Notes: generated by a model not told the origin, from the sequence alone. A stretch of 64,000 nucleotides of DNA from JANOYJ01 sp963792485 (GCA_963792485.1 CAWBWL010000001.1:124001-188000); one strand, 5' to 3'; numbered from the stretch's first letter, positions 34,533-43,638 are shown. Translations and numbers: made by a program.

Positions 34533-35878
34533 CGCTGGATGAGCTTGAAGCCTTCAGCGCAGCGTATTTTTCGGATGCGTCGCTGCTCCGACGCGGCGGG
34601 CGCGTCATTTCAATCAGTGCGCACTTCTATCGCGCGCAGGGGCTGGAGCGGCATGTGCGCCTCGGTGACACTGTCTATTGCGAACGGGCGGGAATTGCGG
34701 AGCGCGGCGAAGTCATCCAGATCGACCGCAATGACGTTCTCATCGCGCCATTCAGGCAGACGGATTCGATCAGGCTCGATGATGTGGTATTCGTGGAAGA
34801 AGCGCAGGCGCGGCAGCCGGGCCGCAATTGGCTCGGAAGGGTTTTCAACGCGCTGGGTGAACCGATTGACGGCAGGGCCGCACCCTTGCCTGAGGCGAAA
34901 AGGTTTCTGACCGAAACAAACGCCACGCTTGGTCCCGCGCTGGCGCGCGACCGGGTGCAGACCGGGTTTCGCACTGGCGTGCGCGCCATCGACGTGTTTG
35001 CGCCGCTTTGCTACGGGCAAAGACTCGGCATTTTCGCGGGTTCAGGTGTTGGCAAGTCAACGCTGTTGTCGATGCTGGCAAAATCGGATGCATTTGACGT
35101 TGCGGTCATTGCCCTTGTCGGTGAACGCGGGCGCGAAGTGCGTGAATTTGTTGAAGACTCCATTGGCGCTGAAGCCATGAAGCGCACGGTCGCCATCGTT
35201 GCGACCAGCGATGAAAGCGCGCTTATGCGGCGTTCGGCGCCTGAACTTGCCATGTCCGTTGCTGAGTGTCTGCGCGCTCACGGGAGCCGCGTGCTTCTCC
35301 TCGTCGACTCCGCGACACGCTACGCGCATGCCTTGCGGGAGATGCGGATATCGGCGGGCGAGCCGCCGATCGCCCGCGGTTATCCGGCGTCGGTTTTCAC
35401 CGATTTGCCGAAACTGCTCGAGCGCGCTGGTCCCGGCGTTTCGGGCGGATCAATCACGGCGCTGTTCTCCGTTCTGGTCGATGGCGATGATCATAATGAT
35501 CCGGTGGCAGATGCAATGCGCGGCTATCTCGACGGGCATATTGTGCTTGACCGCGCCATTGCAAATCAGGGGCGCTATCCGCCTGTTGATCCTGTCGCCT
35601 CGCTCTCGCGGCTTGCTGTGCACGCATGGCGGCCGGAAGAGCAAAAGCTGGTGATGCAGCTGAGATCGATGATTGCGCGCTATGAAGACACGCGGGACCT
35701 GCGGCTGCTCGGCGGCTGGCAGCCGGGCGCGGACGAAGCGCTCGACCGGGCGGTCGCTACTGTTCCGTTGATCTACGAGGCGCTGTGCCAATCGCCTGCT
35801 GATCCAACCTCGTCCGACCCGTTTGGAGAGGTGCTCACCTTTTTGAAGGAAAGGCAGGTTAAAGATGGTCCTGTCTGA
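34529..35878 (+). CDS. fliI: Flagellum-specific ATPase FliI
   Basis: 449 residues. F1-ATPase-like export ATPase. Walker A is GSGVGKSTLL (~172-181), GERGREVREF follows, Walker B is VLLLVDSATRYA, and YPPVDPVASLSR is near the C-terminus, as in the family. Start GTG 34529 overlaps the flgF stop; its position upstream of flgB-flgC-fliE is normal for rhizobia. Partner FliH-like protein is at 45396. Confidence 0.96.
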   Translation: MTLDELEAFSAAYFSDASLLRRGGRVISISAHFYRAQGLERHVRLGDTVYCERAGIAERGEVIQIDRNDVLIAPFRQTDSIRLDDVVFVEEAQARQPGRNWLGRVFNALGEPIDGRAAPLPEAKRFLTETNATLGPALARDRVQTGFRTGVRAIDVFAPLCYGQRLGIFAGSGVGKSTLLSMLAKSDAFDVAVIALVGERGREVREFVEDSIGAEAMKRTVAIVATSDESALMRRSAPELAMSVAECLRAHGSRVLLLVDSATRYAHALREMRISAGEPPIARGYPASVFTDLPKLLERAGPGVSGGSITALFSVLVDGDDHNDPVADAMRGYLDGHIVLDRAIANQGRYPPVDPVASLSRLAVHAWRPEEQKLVMQLRSMIARYEDTRDLRLLGGWQPGADEALDRAVATVPLIYEALCQSPADPTSSDPFGEVLTFLKERQVKDGPV

Positions 35879-36473
35879 TCTGACAAGGATTTTGCCCGCT
35901 GATGTTGGCGCCAAAGCGCTGGGCGTTGCGATAGCATCGGCAAGCGCAGCCTTCCCCTTCTACATCCATTACAATCCGGACAAGTTCGGGCCACCCAGAA
36001 TGCAGTATGCGGCGCTGGATGTTGAAGGCGGGGAAGTGGAGAACCGGCGGTCGCGGTTTGAGGAGGCAGCTGGGCCGGATGCGAGGTCCTTATATCTTGA
36101 CCCGACTGAGGTCGGCACGACGGCTGGTGGCAATGCCTCCGCAGGCAAGACCTCTCTCTCCGAAACCAGCGGACGCCGAAATCCGCCTGAACTTGACGGC
36201 GTCATGACGGGCACGATTGCCTTGCCGCGTCCGCGCAAGAGCGCTGAACGGCAGGCGCCGCCAGAACAGCCGTTTCCCGGTGATCTGGAACCGGTGGACT
36301 TGTTGTTTGTCTCGGCGGGCGGCGCGCTGGTGATGGCGGAAGGCGGGATTGATATCATTGCCGAAGGCTCGCAGCTTCCCGATGGCAGCAAGGTTCTCTC
36401 AATCCGCGAAAGGAATGGCAGCTGGGAAATCCTGACGACCGGTGAGCGCGTGCTGACATGGAGAAAAAGCTAG
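35865..36473 (+). CDS. Unrecognised membrane-anchored protein between fliI and flgB
   Basis: 202 residues. A hydrophobic segment near residues 15-33 probably spans the membrane. A proline- and charge-rich linker (~45-140) follows, then a small C-terminal domain with LLFVSAGGALVMAEGGIDIIAEGSQLPDG and VLSIRERNGSWEILT, resembling the small beta domains of periplasmic secretion-system proteins. The overlap with fliI at 35865 supports co-translation. A flagellar role is inferred from position only. Confidence 0.65.
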   Translation: MVLSDLTRILPADVGAKALGVAIASASAAFPFYIHYNPDKFGPPRMQYAALDVEGGEVENRRSRFEEAAGPDARSLYLDPTEVGTTAGGNASAGKTSLSETSGRRNPPELDGVMTGTIALPRPRKSAERQAPPEQPFPGDLEPVDLLFVSAGGALVMAEGGIDIIAEGSQLPDGSKVLSIRERNGSWEILTTGERVLTWRKS

Positions 36474-36526
36474 CGGCAAGGCTCACGCAAGACCCGCTGC
36501 ATAAAGTGCGGCCACGAGGTTTTCCC

Positions 36527-36895
36527 ATGCTCACTGTCTCCCTGTTTGATCTTGCGTCACGCCAGGCCAATTGGCTGACGGCGCGCCAGGCGGCGATTGC
36601 CGCAAATGTGGCGAACGTCAACACGCCGCGTTTCAAGGCCGTGGATGTCGAGCCTTTCGAGGCTGTGCTGAACGGCAGCGCATCAGTTTTGAAGGCAACC
36701 CATGCAGGGCATGTTGGCGGCAATGGCGGCGCAGCAGGCGCTGCCGGATCGAGTGTAAAGACCTTGGCCTCCGGAGAGGCGGTCGAGATTGAAAAGGAAT
36801 TGATGAAAGCCGGCGAAGTGCAGCGCGCTTATGACCTCAATGCGGCCATCGTGAAGTCGTTTCACAAAATGATTTTGTCAACGGTGCGCAGCTGA
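36527..36895 (+). CDS. flgB: Flagellar rod protein FlgB
   Basis: 122 residues from ATG 36527 (MLTVSLFDLASRQANWLTARQ), which matches rhizobial FlgB; a longer start at 36458 overlaps the preceding gene and adds no homology. The rod motif AAIAANVANVNTPRFKA lies at ~22-38 and the C-terminal axial helix ends KSFHKMILSTVR. It precedes flgC and fliE without gaps. Confidence 0.92.
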   Translation: MLTVSLFDLASRQANWLTARQAAIAANVANVNTPRFKAVDVEPFEAVLNGSASVLKATHAGHVGGNGGAAGAAGSSVKTLASGEAVEIEKELMKAGEVQRAYDLNAAIVKSFHKMILSTVRS

Positions 36896-36897
36896 TC

Positions 36898-37314
36898 ATG
36901 GATGCACTCACTGCAGCATCGCGTATCGCTGGCTCGGGTCTTGAGGCGCAGTCGCAGAGAGTGCGCGTGGTGTCCGAAAATCTCGCCAATGCGCAATCGA
37001 CGGCCACTATCGCGGGTGGTGATCCCTATCAGCGCAAGACGATCAGCTTTTCTTCTGTCCTCGACCGGACCATTGGAACCCCGCTGGTGCGCGTCGATTC
37101 AATCGACCGCGACCGCCAGGCATTCCCGCTTCAGTTCGACCCCGGCAGCCCTGCGGCGGACGAGACCGGCTATGTGAAGATGCCAAATGTCAATGTGCTG
37201 ATTGAAATGGCGGACATGCGCGAGGCGAACCGTTCGTATGACGCCAATCTGCAAGTGATCAAACAGGTGCGCGATCTGGTTTCGATGACGATTGATCTGA
37301 TGAGGAACTCATGA
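36898..37314 (+). CDS. flgC: Flagellar rod protein FlgC
   Basis: 138 residues. Proximal rod protein: IAGSGLEAQSQRVRVVSENLANAQSTA at the N-terminus, GYVKMPNVNVLIEMADMREANRSYDANL at the C-terminus, which is diagnostic. It begins 2 bases after the flgB stop and overlaps fliE by 4 bases. Confidence 0.95.
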   Translation: MDALTAASRIAGSGLEAQSQRVRVVSENLANAQSTATIAGGDPYQRKTISFSSVLDRTIGTPLVRVDSIDRDRQAFPLQFDPGSPAADETGYVKMPNVNVLIEMADMREANRSYDANLQVIKQVRDLVSMTIDLMRNS

Positions 37315-37607
37315 TCACGCCAGTGTCACTGTCTACAAATATTGCGGCGTTGGGCACTTCAATGCCTTCGGCCGCGTCGGCATCTGCGGGCGGGGGCTTT
37401 TCCGATTTTCTGGTGCAGGCGGGGCAGACGCTCAAATCACGGCTTGATGCTGCCGAAAATATCTCAGTCCAATCGCTGAATGGCGGGTTTGATCCGCGCG
37501 CCGTGGCGGATGCCGTCATGAGCGCGGAGCGCACGCTGCAGACGGCGGTGGTCATCCGAGACAAGCTGGTGGCTGCCTATCTCGACATCAGCCGCATGGC
37601 CATTTGA
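37311..37607 (+). CDS. fliE: Flagellar hook-basal body protein FliE
   Basis: 98 residues. Rod/MS-ring junction protein. A Gly/Ser-rich start leads to GGGFSDFLVQAGQTLKSRLDAAEN, then FDPRAVADAVMSAERTLQTAVVIRDKLVAAYLDISRM, the family's helical core. Overlaps flgC by 4 bases; flgG follows 11 bases after its stop. Confidence 0.93.
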   Translation: MITPVSLSTNIAALGTSMPSAASASAGGGFSDFLVQAGQTLKSRLDAAENISVQSLNGGFDPRAVADAVMSAERTLQTAVVIRDKLVAAYLDISRMAI

Positions 37608-37618
37608 GGAGAGACAAG

Positions 37619-38407
37619 ATGCGCGCCCTTTCCATCGCAGCGACCGGCATGAACGCCCAGCAGACCAATCTGGAAGTCATCGCCAACAATATCGCCAATA
37701 TCAACACAACGGGCTTCAAGCGCGCCCGAGCCGAATTCACTGACCTCCTCTATCAGGCGGACCGGCTGAAGGGCGTGCCAAGCGCGGGTAATCAGGGGCT
37801 TGTGCCTGAGGGCGCGCATATAGGTCTTGGCGTGCGCACGGCGGCGATCCGCAGCGTCAACATGCAGGGCGCGCTGGCGGCGACCGGCAACAGGCTGGAC
37901 GTGGCGCTCACTGGCAATGGCTGGTTCCAAATCCGCGGACCCGGCGACGAGACGCTCTACACGCGCTCGGGCGCGTTCAACACAAACGCGACCGGCCAGC
38001 TGGTGACCACTGACGGCTTTGCGGTCATGCCGGACATCACCATTCCGGTCAACACGATCGAAGTCATCATCAATGAATCGGGGCAGGTCTTTGCCAGGCA
38101 GGCGGACCAGACCGACCTCACGGATCTTGGCCAAATCACCCTTGCTTCATTTGCGAACGAAGCCGGGCTTTCACCGACTGGCGGCAGCCTGTTCCGCGAG
38201 AGCGCGGCTTCGGGTCCGGCTGTCGTTGGCGTGCCTGGCGATCCCGGCTTTGCCACAGTGCGGCAGGGGTATCTGGAGGATTCCAATGTTGATCCTGTCA
38301 AGGAAATCACCGAGCTGATTTCGGCGCAGCGCGGCTATGAGATGAACTCCAAGGTCATCCAGGCCGCCGACGAGATGGCCGCCGTTGTCTCCAAGAATAT
38401 CAGGTAG
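37619..38407 (+). CDS. flgG: Flagellar distal rod protein FlgG
   Basis: 262 residues, the standard length. MRALSIAATGMNAQQTNLEVIANNIANINTTGFKR is the family start, and the C-terminus holds LEDSNVDPVKEITELISAQRGYEMNSKVI. ATG 37619 is chosen over TTG 37604 because AGGAG lies 8 bases upstream of it. FlgG builds the distal rod through the P and L rings encoded nearby (flgI, flgH). Confidence 0.97.
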   Translation: MRALSIAATGMNAQQTNLEVIANNIANINTTGFKRARAEFTDLLYQADRLKGVPSAGNQGLVPEGAHIGLGVRTAAIRSVNMQGALAATGNRLDVALTGNGWFQIRGPGDETLYTRSGAFNTNATGQLVTTDGFAVMPDITIPVNTIEVIINESGQVFARQADQTDLTDLGQITLASFANEAGLSPTGGSLFRESAASGPAVVGVPGDPGFATVRQGYLEDSNVDPVKEITELISAQRGYEMNSKVIQAADEMAAVVSKNIR

Positions 38408-38412
38408 CAGAC

Positions 38413-38844
38413 ATGAAGCTGGCTCTGGTGTTTTACGCCGCGCTGTGCGGACTGGCGCAAGCCGATATGGGTCTTGTGTCCGTGCGCGCGATCTATCCGG
38501 GGCAGGAAGTATTGCCAGAGGACCTGCGGCGCATCGAACTGCCTGCCGCGGAAAGCGGGCGCGATGCGGCGCAGAATGCTGAAGACGTCGGCGGCAAGAT
38601 TGCGTCGCGCACGATCTTGCCGGGGCGCGCGATCATGATGTCCATGCTGCGGGAACCGTATCTGATTGAAGTCGGAAAACCGGTGCGGGTTCGCTACAGC
38701 CAAGACGGACTGACGATCAGCCTGGCGGCGGTGCCGCTCAAGTCCGCTGGCGCAGGCGACATGATCCAGCTGCGCAATCCGGGGAGCGGCAAAGCCATTT
38801 CAGGACGTGTGCTTGCCGATGGCTCAGTGGTTGTCGGCCCATGA
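38413..38844 (+). CDS. flgA: Flagellar basal body P-ring chaperone FlgA
   Basis: 143 residues, short as in rhizobia. A Sec signal peptide ends near AQADMG; the SAF domain follows with VRAIYPGQEVLPEDLRRIEL and the C-terminal LRNPGSGKAISGRVLADGSVVVG. It helps assemble the FlgI P ring in the periplasm. Overlaps flgI by 4 bases. Confidence 0.9.
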   Translation: MKLALVFYAALCGLAQADMGLVSVRAIYPGQEVLPEDLRRIELPAAESGRDAAQNAEDVGGKIASRTILPGRAIMMSMLREPYLIEVGKPVRVRYSQDGLTISLAAVPLKSAGAGDMIQLRNPGSGKAISGRVLADGSVVVGP

Positions 38845-39942
38845 AGCTGACACTGGCGCTGGCGCTCATAGCGGTGGGTTTGGCTCCGGCGGTTCATGCG
38901 CAATCGCGCGTGAAAGACATCGCGACTTTACAGAATGTGCGCGACAATCAGCTGATCGGTTATGGCCTCGTCATCGGCGTGCAAGGCACCGGTGACGGGA
39001 TGCGCAACTCGCCTTTCACCGAAGAATCCGTGCGCGCCATGCTCAACAATCTCGGCGTTGCCACGCAGACGGGACGCACGCGATCCAAGAACATTGCCGC
39101 TGTCATCGTCACCGCCAATCTGCCGCCTTTTGTCAAACCTGGGTCGCGCATCGATGTCACGGTTTCATCGCTCGGGGATGCCACCTCGCTTGCGGGCGGT
39201 ACGCTGGTGATGTCACCGCTCAAAGGTGCGGATGGCGAGATTTATGCAGTGGCGCAGGGCCAGCTGGTGATGTCCGGCCTGCAGGCGCAGGGGCAGGCGG
39301 AGACGCTGACCAAAGGCGTGCCGACCGCCGCGCGCATTCCGAACGGCGCCATCGTCGAGCGCGCCGTCGATATGAGCTTTGAGCGCGACACGCCCTATAC
39401 GCTGCAGCTGCGCAATCCTGATTTTTCGACCGCTGTTCAGATCGCTGACGCGATCAACGCGTATTCGAAGGACCGTTACGGCATGGCCGCGGCGCAGGAG
39501 CAGGATTTCGCGCACCATCTCCATCACCAAGCCGAAGAGCGTCGCGGGCGCGCGGTTCTTTGCGCAGATTGAAAACCTCATGGTCGAGACCGACACAGCG
39601 GCGCGGGTGGTTATGGATGAGCGCACCGGCACGATTGTCATCGGCCAGGATGTGCGCGTTTCGAAAGTGGCGATCAGTCACGGAGCATTGTCGGTTCGGG
39701 TGACCGAGACGCCAGTGGTTGTTCAGCCTGCACCGTTCTCCAAGGGCGAGACGGCTGTGCAGCCGAGCACGCTGATTGACGCACAGGAGGAAGGCGGGCC
39801 GGTTTCAACCATTGACGGGATTGACCTTCAGAGTCTTGTCGATGGGCTCAATCAATTGGGCGTAAAGCCGAGCGATACGATTGCGATTCTGCAGGCGATC
39901 AAAAGCGCCGGCGCGCTTCAAGCCGATCTGGTGCTGCAATGA
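38841..39942 (+). CDS. flgI: Flagellar P-ring protein FlgI, one frameshift
   Basis: About 366 residues when repaired. Sec signal peptide to ~20 (AVHAQSRVKD); then NQLIGYGLVIGVQGTGDG, the MSPLKGADGEIYAVAQGQ block, and a C-terminal LNQLGVKPSDTIAILQAIKSAGAL. After AAAQEQDF the frame breaks; SRTISITKPKSVAGARFFAQIENL continues one frame over. One extra G at 39510 accounts for it, so a base-call error is likely. If real, no P ring would form from this gene, although flanking genes appear intact. Confidence 0.92.
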
Positions 39943-40460
39943 GTGACTGGCACGCGATTTCGGCCAAGGCCGGCCTTGTTGCGCTTCTGCTGGCGCTGCC
40001 CGGTTATCCGATGGCGGAGGAAGCTGCGCATGCGCCTAAAGCGCCCAAAACTGTGAAAACGGAAGGCTCCGAAGCTGAGCAGTTCTGCGCCAATATTCAG
40101 GACGAGGCGCGCGAGCGCCGTTATGCGCTGAAGGAAGCGGAGCTTGCGGCGATTGCCGCGCAGATTGACGAGAAGATGAAGGCGCTTGAGGGCAAGCGCG
40201 CCGAGTTTGAAGCCTGGCAGAAGCGGCGCGAGGAGTTTGCGATGCTGGCGACGGATAATCTCGTCGAAATCTACAAGAAGATGCGCCCGGCGGCGGCGGC
40301 GGAGCGGCTGGCGGTTTTGTCCGCTGATCTGTCGGCATCCATTCTCATGAAACTGCCAAGCCGCCAGGCGGGCGTCATCCTCAACGAAATGGCGCCTGAG
40401 ACTGTCGCGGCGATCACCGCCATCATGGCCGCCTCCTCGCAGCGCAAGGATCCAGCGTGA
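39939..40460 (+). CDS. motE: Motility protein MotE (MotC chaperone)
   Basis: 173 residues. Signal peptide to about residue 26 (PMAEEA), then a long charged coiled-coil (~55-105: QIDEKMKALEGKRAEFEAWQKR) and a C-terminal MgtE-N-like segment with YKKMRPAAAAERLAVLSADLSASILMKLPSRQAGVILNEM. This matches rhizobial MotE, a periplasmic chaperone for MotC, located between flgI and flgH. The MotC gene lies at 47338. Confidence 0.88.
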   Translation: MSDWHAISAKAGLVALLLALPGYPMAEEAAHAPKAPKTVKTEGSEAEQFCANIQDEARERRYALKEAELAAIAAQIDEKMKALEGKRAEFEAWQKRREEFAMLATDNLVEIYKKMRPAAAAERLAVLSADLSASILMKLPSRQAGVILNEMAPETVAAITAIMAASSQRKDPA

Positions 40461-41170
40461 TGCGGGCAGTGAAAAACACGCTCTTTGCAATCGCCGCCGT
40501 GGCGCTGTCCGGCTGCACGCAGACATTGAAAGAGACCGGCAAAGAGCCCGCCCTGTCGGCGGTCGATCAGGGCACGCTGACAGCCTCGACGCCCACATCA
40601 GGATTTCCCCGCAAGCCGGCCTCGGCAATTGACGGGGCCTCAACCTGGAAGGACGGCGCCAGCCGGCTTTTCACCAGCGCCAAGGCATTGGGTCAGGGCG
40701 ATGTTCTGACAGTGCAGATTTTGATCAATGACAAGGCGCAGCTGACAAACCAATCCGACCGACGGCGGGAAGGCTCGAAGTCGATCGGACTGTCGGCGTC
40801 GGGAGATGTGAACGGTGTCAGCTCGGAAGCATCGGCGAATGGCTCGCTGAATTCCGCGACGGATTTTTCCGGCGGTGGCGGCATCAACCGTTCGGAGTCA
40901 ATTCGCCTGTCTGTCGCGGCGGTGGTGGACGATGTGCTGCCGAACGGCAACCTTGTCATCAGGGGGTCGCAGGAGGTGCGCGTCAACGCCGAGCTGCGCG
41001 TCCTGACAATCGCAGGCCTGGTGCGTCCCTCGGACATCAATCCTGACAACACGATTTCCTATGAGCGCATCGCCGAGGCGCGTATTTCCTATGGCGGGCG
41101 CGGGCGCATCAGCGAGGTGCAGCAGCCCGCCTATGGCCAGCAGTTCCTCGATACCGTGTTGCCGCTTTAA
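40460..41170 (+). CDS. flgH: Flagellar L-ring protein FlgH
   Basis: 236 residues. Outer-membrane lipoprotein ring; lipobox ALSGC (~18) follows the signal. Family blocks LFTSAKALGQGDVLTVQILINDKAQL and the C-terminal RPSDINPDNTISYERIAEARISYGGRG are present. ATG 40460 overlaps the motE stop (TGATG); GTG 40457 is an alternative. Typical neighbour of motE and fliL in rhizobia. Confidence 0.95.
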   Translation: MRAVKNTLFAIAAVALSGCTQTLKETGKEPALSAVDQGTLTASTPTSGFPRKPASAIDGASTWKDGASRLFTSAKALGQGDVLTVQILINDKAQLTNQSDRRREGSKSIGLSASGDVNGVSSEASANGSLNSATDFSGGGGINRSESIRLSVAAVVDDVLPNGNLVIRGSQEVRVNAELRVLTIAGLVRPSDINPDNTISYERIAEARISYGGRGRISEVQQPAYGQQFLDTVLPL

Positions 41171-41181
41171 GGACTATCGGA

Positions 41182-41766
41182 ATGGCGAAAACCGAAGCAG
41201 TCGCGGAGAAGAAAAAGGGTGGCTCGCTGATCATGCAGCTGGTCATTCTTCTTGTCATGTCCGCGCTTGCGGGCGGCGCGGGCTGGGGCATGAGCGGGTT
41301 TATGTCCGCGCCGGCTGCTGCACCGGGCAGTGAAGCAGCTGCATCGGCTGGCGAAGGGGAGCAGGCCTCCAAGGATTCTGCGAAAGATCATGCCGAACCC
41401 GCAGCAGCGGATGCGCATGCCGCGCCTGCGGGCGAAGGTCATGGCGGTGGGGATGCCAAGGATGGCGAAACGCCGTCGCTGATGGGCGACGCGACTCTGC
41501 TTGAGCCGATTGTGACGAACATCGCCGCGCCGGAGGATGTGTGGGTGCGGCTTGAACTGGCGATTGTGGCGGGGGCACCGCTTGAGGGCAGACTGGTGCA
41601 GACGATTCGGGAGGATCTGTTCGCTTACGTGCGCACGATCCGGCTCAGCCAACTGGAAGGCCCCAGCGGCTTCATCAGCCTGAAGGCGGATTTGCTCGAC
41701 CGGGCGAAAATCCGCAGCGAGGACAGGGTCAGCGCCGTGCTCATAAAGACGCTGTTGTTTGAATGA
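41182..41766 (+). CDS. fliL: Flagellar basal body-associated protein FliL
   Basis: 194 residues. One membrane helix (~15-35), an Ala/Glu-rich periplasmic linker (~45-100), then the stomatin-like FliL domain: VWVRLELAIVAGAPLEGRLVQTIREDLFAYVRTI and RVSAVLIKTLLFE at the end. FliL surrounds and stabilises the stator. Overlaps fliP by 4 bases. Confidence 0.9.
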   Translation: MAKTEAVAEKKKGGSLIMQLVILLVMSALAGGAGWGMSGFMSAPAAAPGSEAAASAGEGEQASKDSAKDHAEPAAADAHAAPAGEGHGGGDAKDGETPSLMGDATLLEPIVTNIAAPEDVWVRLELAIVAGAPLEGRLVQTIREDLFAYVRTIRLSQLEGPSGFISLKADLLDRAKIRSEDRVSAVLIKTLLFE

Positions 41767-42497
41767 AGGCGCTTGCCACTCTTGCCATACTGGTCGCCTT
41801 CGTCACTGACGCCTCGGCGCAATCGCTTGGGCTTGACCGTTTGACCGGCCAGACTCCTGGCGCGGCGAGCGCGCAGATCATCCAGCTGTTTGGCCTTGTG
41901 ACCGTCCTCGCCATTGCGCCGGGTATATTGATGACGGTGACGAGCTTCACGCGGTTCATCATCGCCTTCTCGATCCTGCGCACCGGCATCGGCCTGCAGT
42001 CAACCCCTGCCAATCTCATCCTGACCAGCCTTGCGCTGTTCATGACCTTTTACGTGATGTCGCCGACATTTGACCGCGCCTGGAATGACGGCCTCCAGCC
42101 GTTGATGCGTAATGAGATCACGGATGCGGAAGCTTTGCCGAAGATCGTTCAGCCATTCCGCGAATTCATGCTGGCGAACGTGCGAGACAAGGATCTGGCG
42201 CTGTTTGCTGATCTCGCCCGCGAGCGGGGAACGGAAACATCGGGCGGCAATGATGTCGAGCTGCGTGTGCTGGTCCCAGCCTTCATGATATCGGAACTGC
42301 GGCGCGGATTTGAAATCGGCTTCCTGGTTGTCGTGCCGTTTCTGGTGATTGACCTTGTGGTCTCCACCATCACCATGGCCATGGGCATGATGATGCTGCC
42401 GCCGACAATCGTGGCGCTTCCCTTCAAGATATTGTTCTTTGTCCTGATCGATGGCTGGAATTTATTGGTCGGGAGCCTGATACGGTCCTTCGTATGA
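41763..42497 (+). CDS. fliP: Flagellar export gate protein FliP
   Basis: 244 residues. Signal peptide to ~18 and four membrane helices. Core export-gate protein with family blocks LFGLVTVLAIAPGILMTVTSFTRFIIAFSILRT, LTSLALFMTFYVMSPTF, LVPAFMISELRRGFEIGFLVVVPFLVIDLVV and MGMMMLPPTIVALPFKILFFVLIDGWNL. fliQ and fliR lie at 56344 and 58819, separated from it by the middle of the locus. Confidence 0.97.
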   Translation: MKALATLAILVAFVTDASAQSLGLDRLTGQTPGAASAQIIQLFGLVTVLAIAPGILMTVTSFTRFIIAFSILRTGIGLQSTPANLILTSLALFMTFYVMSPTFDRAWNDGLQPLMRNEITDAEALPKIVQPFREFMLANVRDKDLALFADLARERGTETSGGNDVELRVLVPAFMISELRRGFEIGFLVVVPFLVIDLVVSTITMAMGMMMLPPTIVALPFKILFFVLIDGWNLLVGSLIRSFV

Positions 42498-42617
42498 ATC
42501 TGTTTACCATGCGCTGACGTCAAGGTTGCATGAAGCGTTGGTGGCAACCGCTTTAAGAAGTTCGAAAGTCTTGTCTGCCATAACCCGTCCATCGACAGCG
42601 AGCGCTTTTGGGCGCCG

Positions 42618-42654
42618 GGCATGATGCCGCAACGCTGTGCCGGTAAATCCGGCA
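42618..42654 (+). promoter_or_regulatory. Conserved leader element upstream of flagellin 1
   Basis: GGCATGATGCC (42618-42628, an 11-base palindrome) followed by hairpin TGCCGG-TAAAT-CCGGCA (42638-42654) that runs into TCCGGCATGTC; 60 bases from the palindrome end to the ATG. The same order recurs before flagellin 2. This may be part of the promoter or a 5' untranslated region on which FlbT acts, as in Caulobacter. Confidence 0.5.
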
Positions 42655-42688
42655 TGTCCCTCGTGTAACAGTAAAAAGGGGACGCGTT

Positions 42689-43609
42689 ATGTCCAGCATT
42701 ATGACCAACACCGCCGCAATGACGGCGTTGAAAACTCTCCAGGCCACCAACAAATCTCTCTCTGAGTCCCAGAACCGCATCTCGACGGGCTTCCGCGTCG
42801 CCGAAGCGTCTGACAATGCCGCTTACTGGTCGATCGCCACAACGATGCGCTCCGACAACAAGGCACTTGGCACTGTGCAGGACGCGCTCGGCCTTGGCGC
42901 CGCAAAGGCTGACGTTGCCTATACCGGTCTCAATGCCGCCATCGATGTTGTCGACGAGATCAAGACCAAGCTCGTTGCCGCCCGTGAGCCGGGTGTTGAC
43001 GGCGCGAAAATCCAGAGCGAAATCACCGAGCTGCAGAACCAGCTGACAAGCATTGCCACGTCGGCAAGCTTCTCCGGCGAAAACTGGCTCTCGGTTGACT
43101 CCGCCGCTGCTTCCTACGTCGCGACCAAGGAGATCGTTGGCTCGTTCAACCGCGCTGCCGACGGCACGGTTTCAGTTGGCCTCATCAACATCGACACAAC
43201 GACGACTGAACTGTTCGACGCCGCTGATCAGTCGGGTCTGCTCGACACGGCGTTCACGACAACGGGCGCAGGCGCGGTCACCGTTTCCGTGGCAACGCTC
43301 GACATCACCGCCGCCGGTGTGGACGATGCGGACATTGACGACATGATCTCCGCTGTCGATACGGCCCTGTCGGGCATGACCACTGCCGCTTCGAACCTTG
43401 GCGCAGCCAAGAAGCGCATCTCGATGCAGTCGGACTTTGTGTCCAATCTGATGGACTCGATCACACGCGGCGTCGGCACGCTGGTGGATGCTGATATGAG
43501 CAAGGAATCAACCCGGCTGCAGGCGCTGCAGACTCAGCAGCAGCTGGGCATCCAGGCCCTGTCCATCGCCAATTCCGGTTCGCAGTCGATCCTCTCGCTG
43601 TTCCGGTAA
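42689..43609 (+). CDS. fliC: Flagellin 1
   Basis: 306 residues. Filament subunit with the conserved D0/D1 ends: ALKTLQATNKSLSESQNRISTGFRVAEASDNAAYWSIATTMRSD at the start and ADMSKESTRLQALQTQQQLGIQALSIANSGSQSILSLFR at the end. The central region is short, so surface domains are small. AAAAAGGGGAC precedes ATG 42689. A second, closely related copy lies at 61524 (305 residues). Exported by the flagellar type III system without a signal peptide. Confidence 0.96.
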   Translation: MSSIMTNTAAMTALKTLQATNKSLSESQNRISTGFRVAEASDNAAYWSIATTMRSDNKALGTVQDALGLGAAKADVAYTGLNAAIDVVDEIKTKLVAAREPGVDGAKIQSEITELQNQLTSIATSASFSGENWLSVDSAAASYVATKEIVGSFNRAADGTVSVGLINIDTTTTELFDAADQSGLLDTAFTTTGAGAVTVSVATLDITAAGVDDADIDDMISAVDTALSGMTTAASNLGAAKKRISMQSDFVSNLMDSITRGVGTLVDADMSKESTRLQALQTQQQLGIQALSIANSGSQSILSLFR

Positions 43610-43638
43610 TCGCCGGCATCTACAGCATCATCCGGCAA

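Noticed and set aside
42540..42600. Sigma-28 style promoter (TTTAAG...GCCATAAC) ahead of flagellin 1
   Set aside because: Spacing between the boxes is about four bases longer than the consensus and the match is not repeated ahead of flagellin 2.
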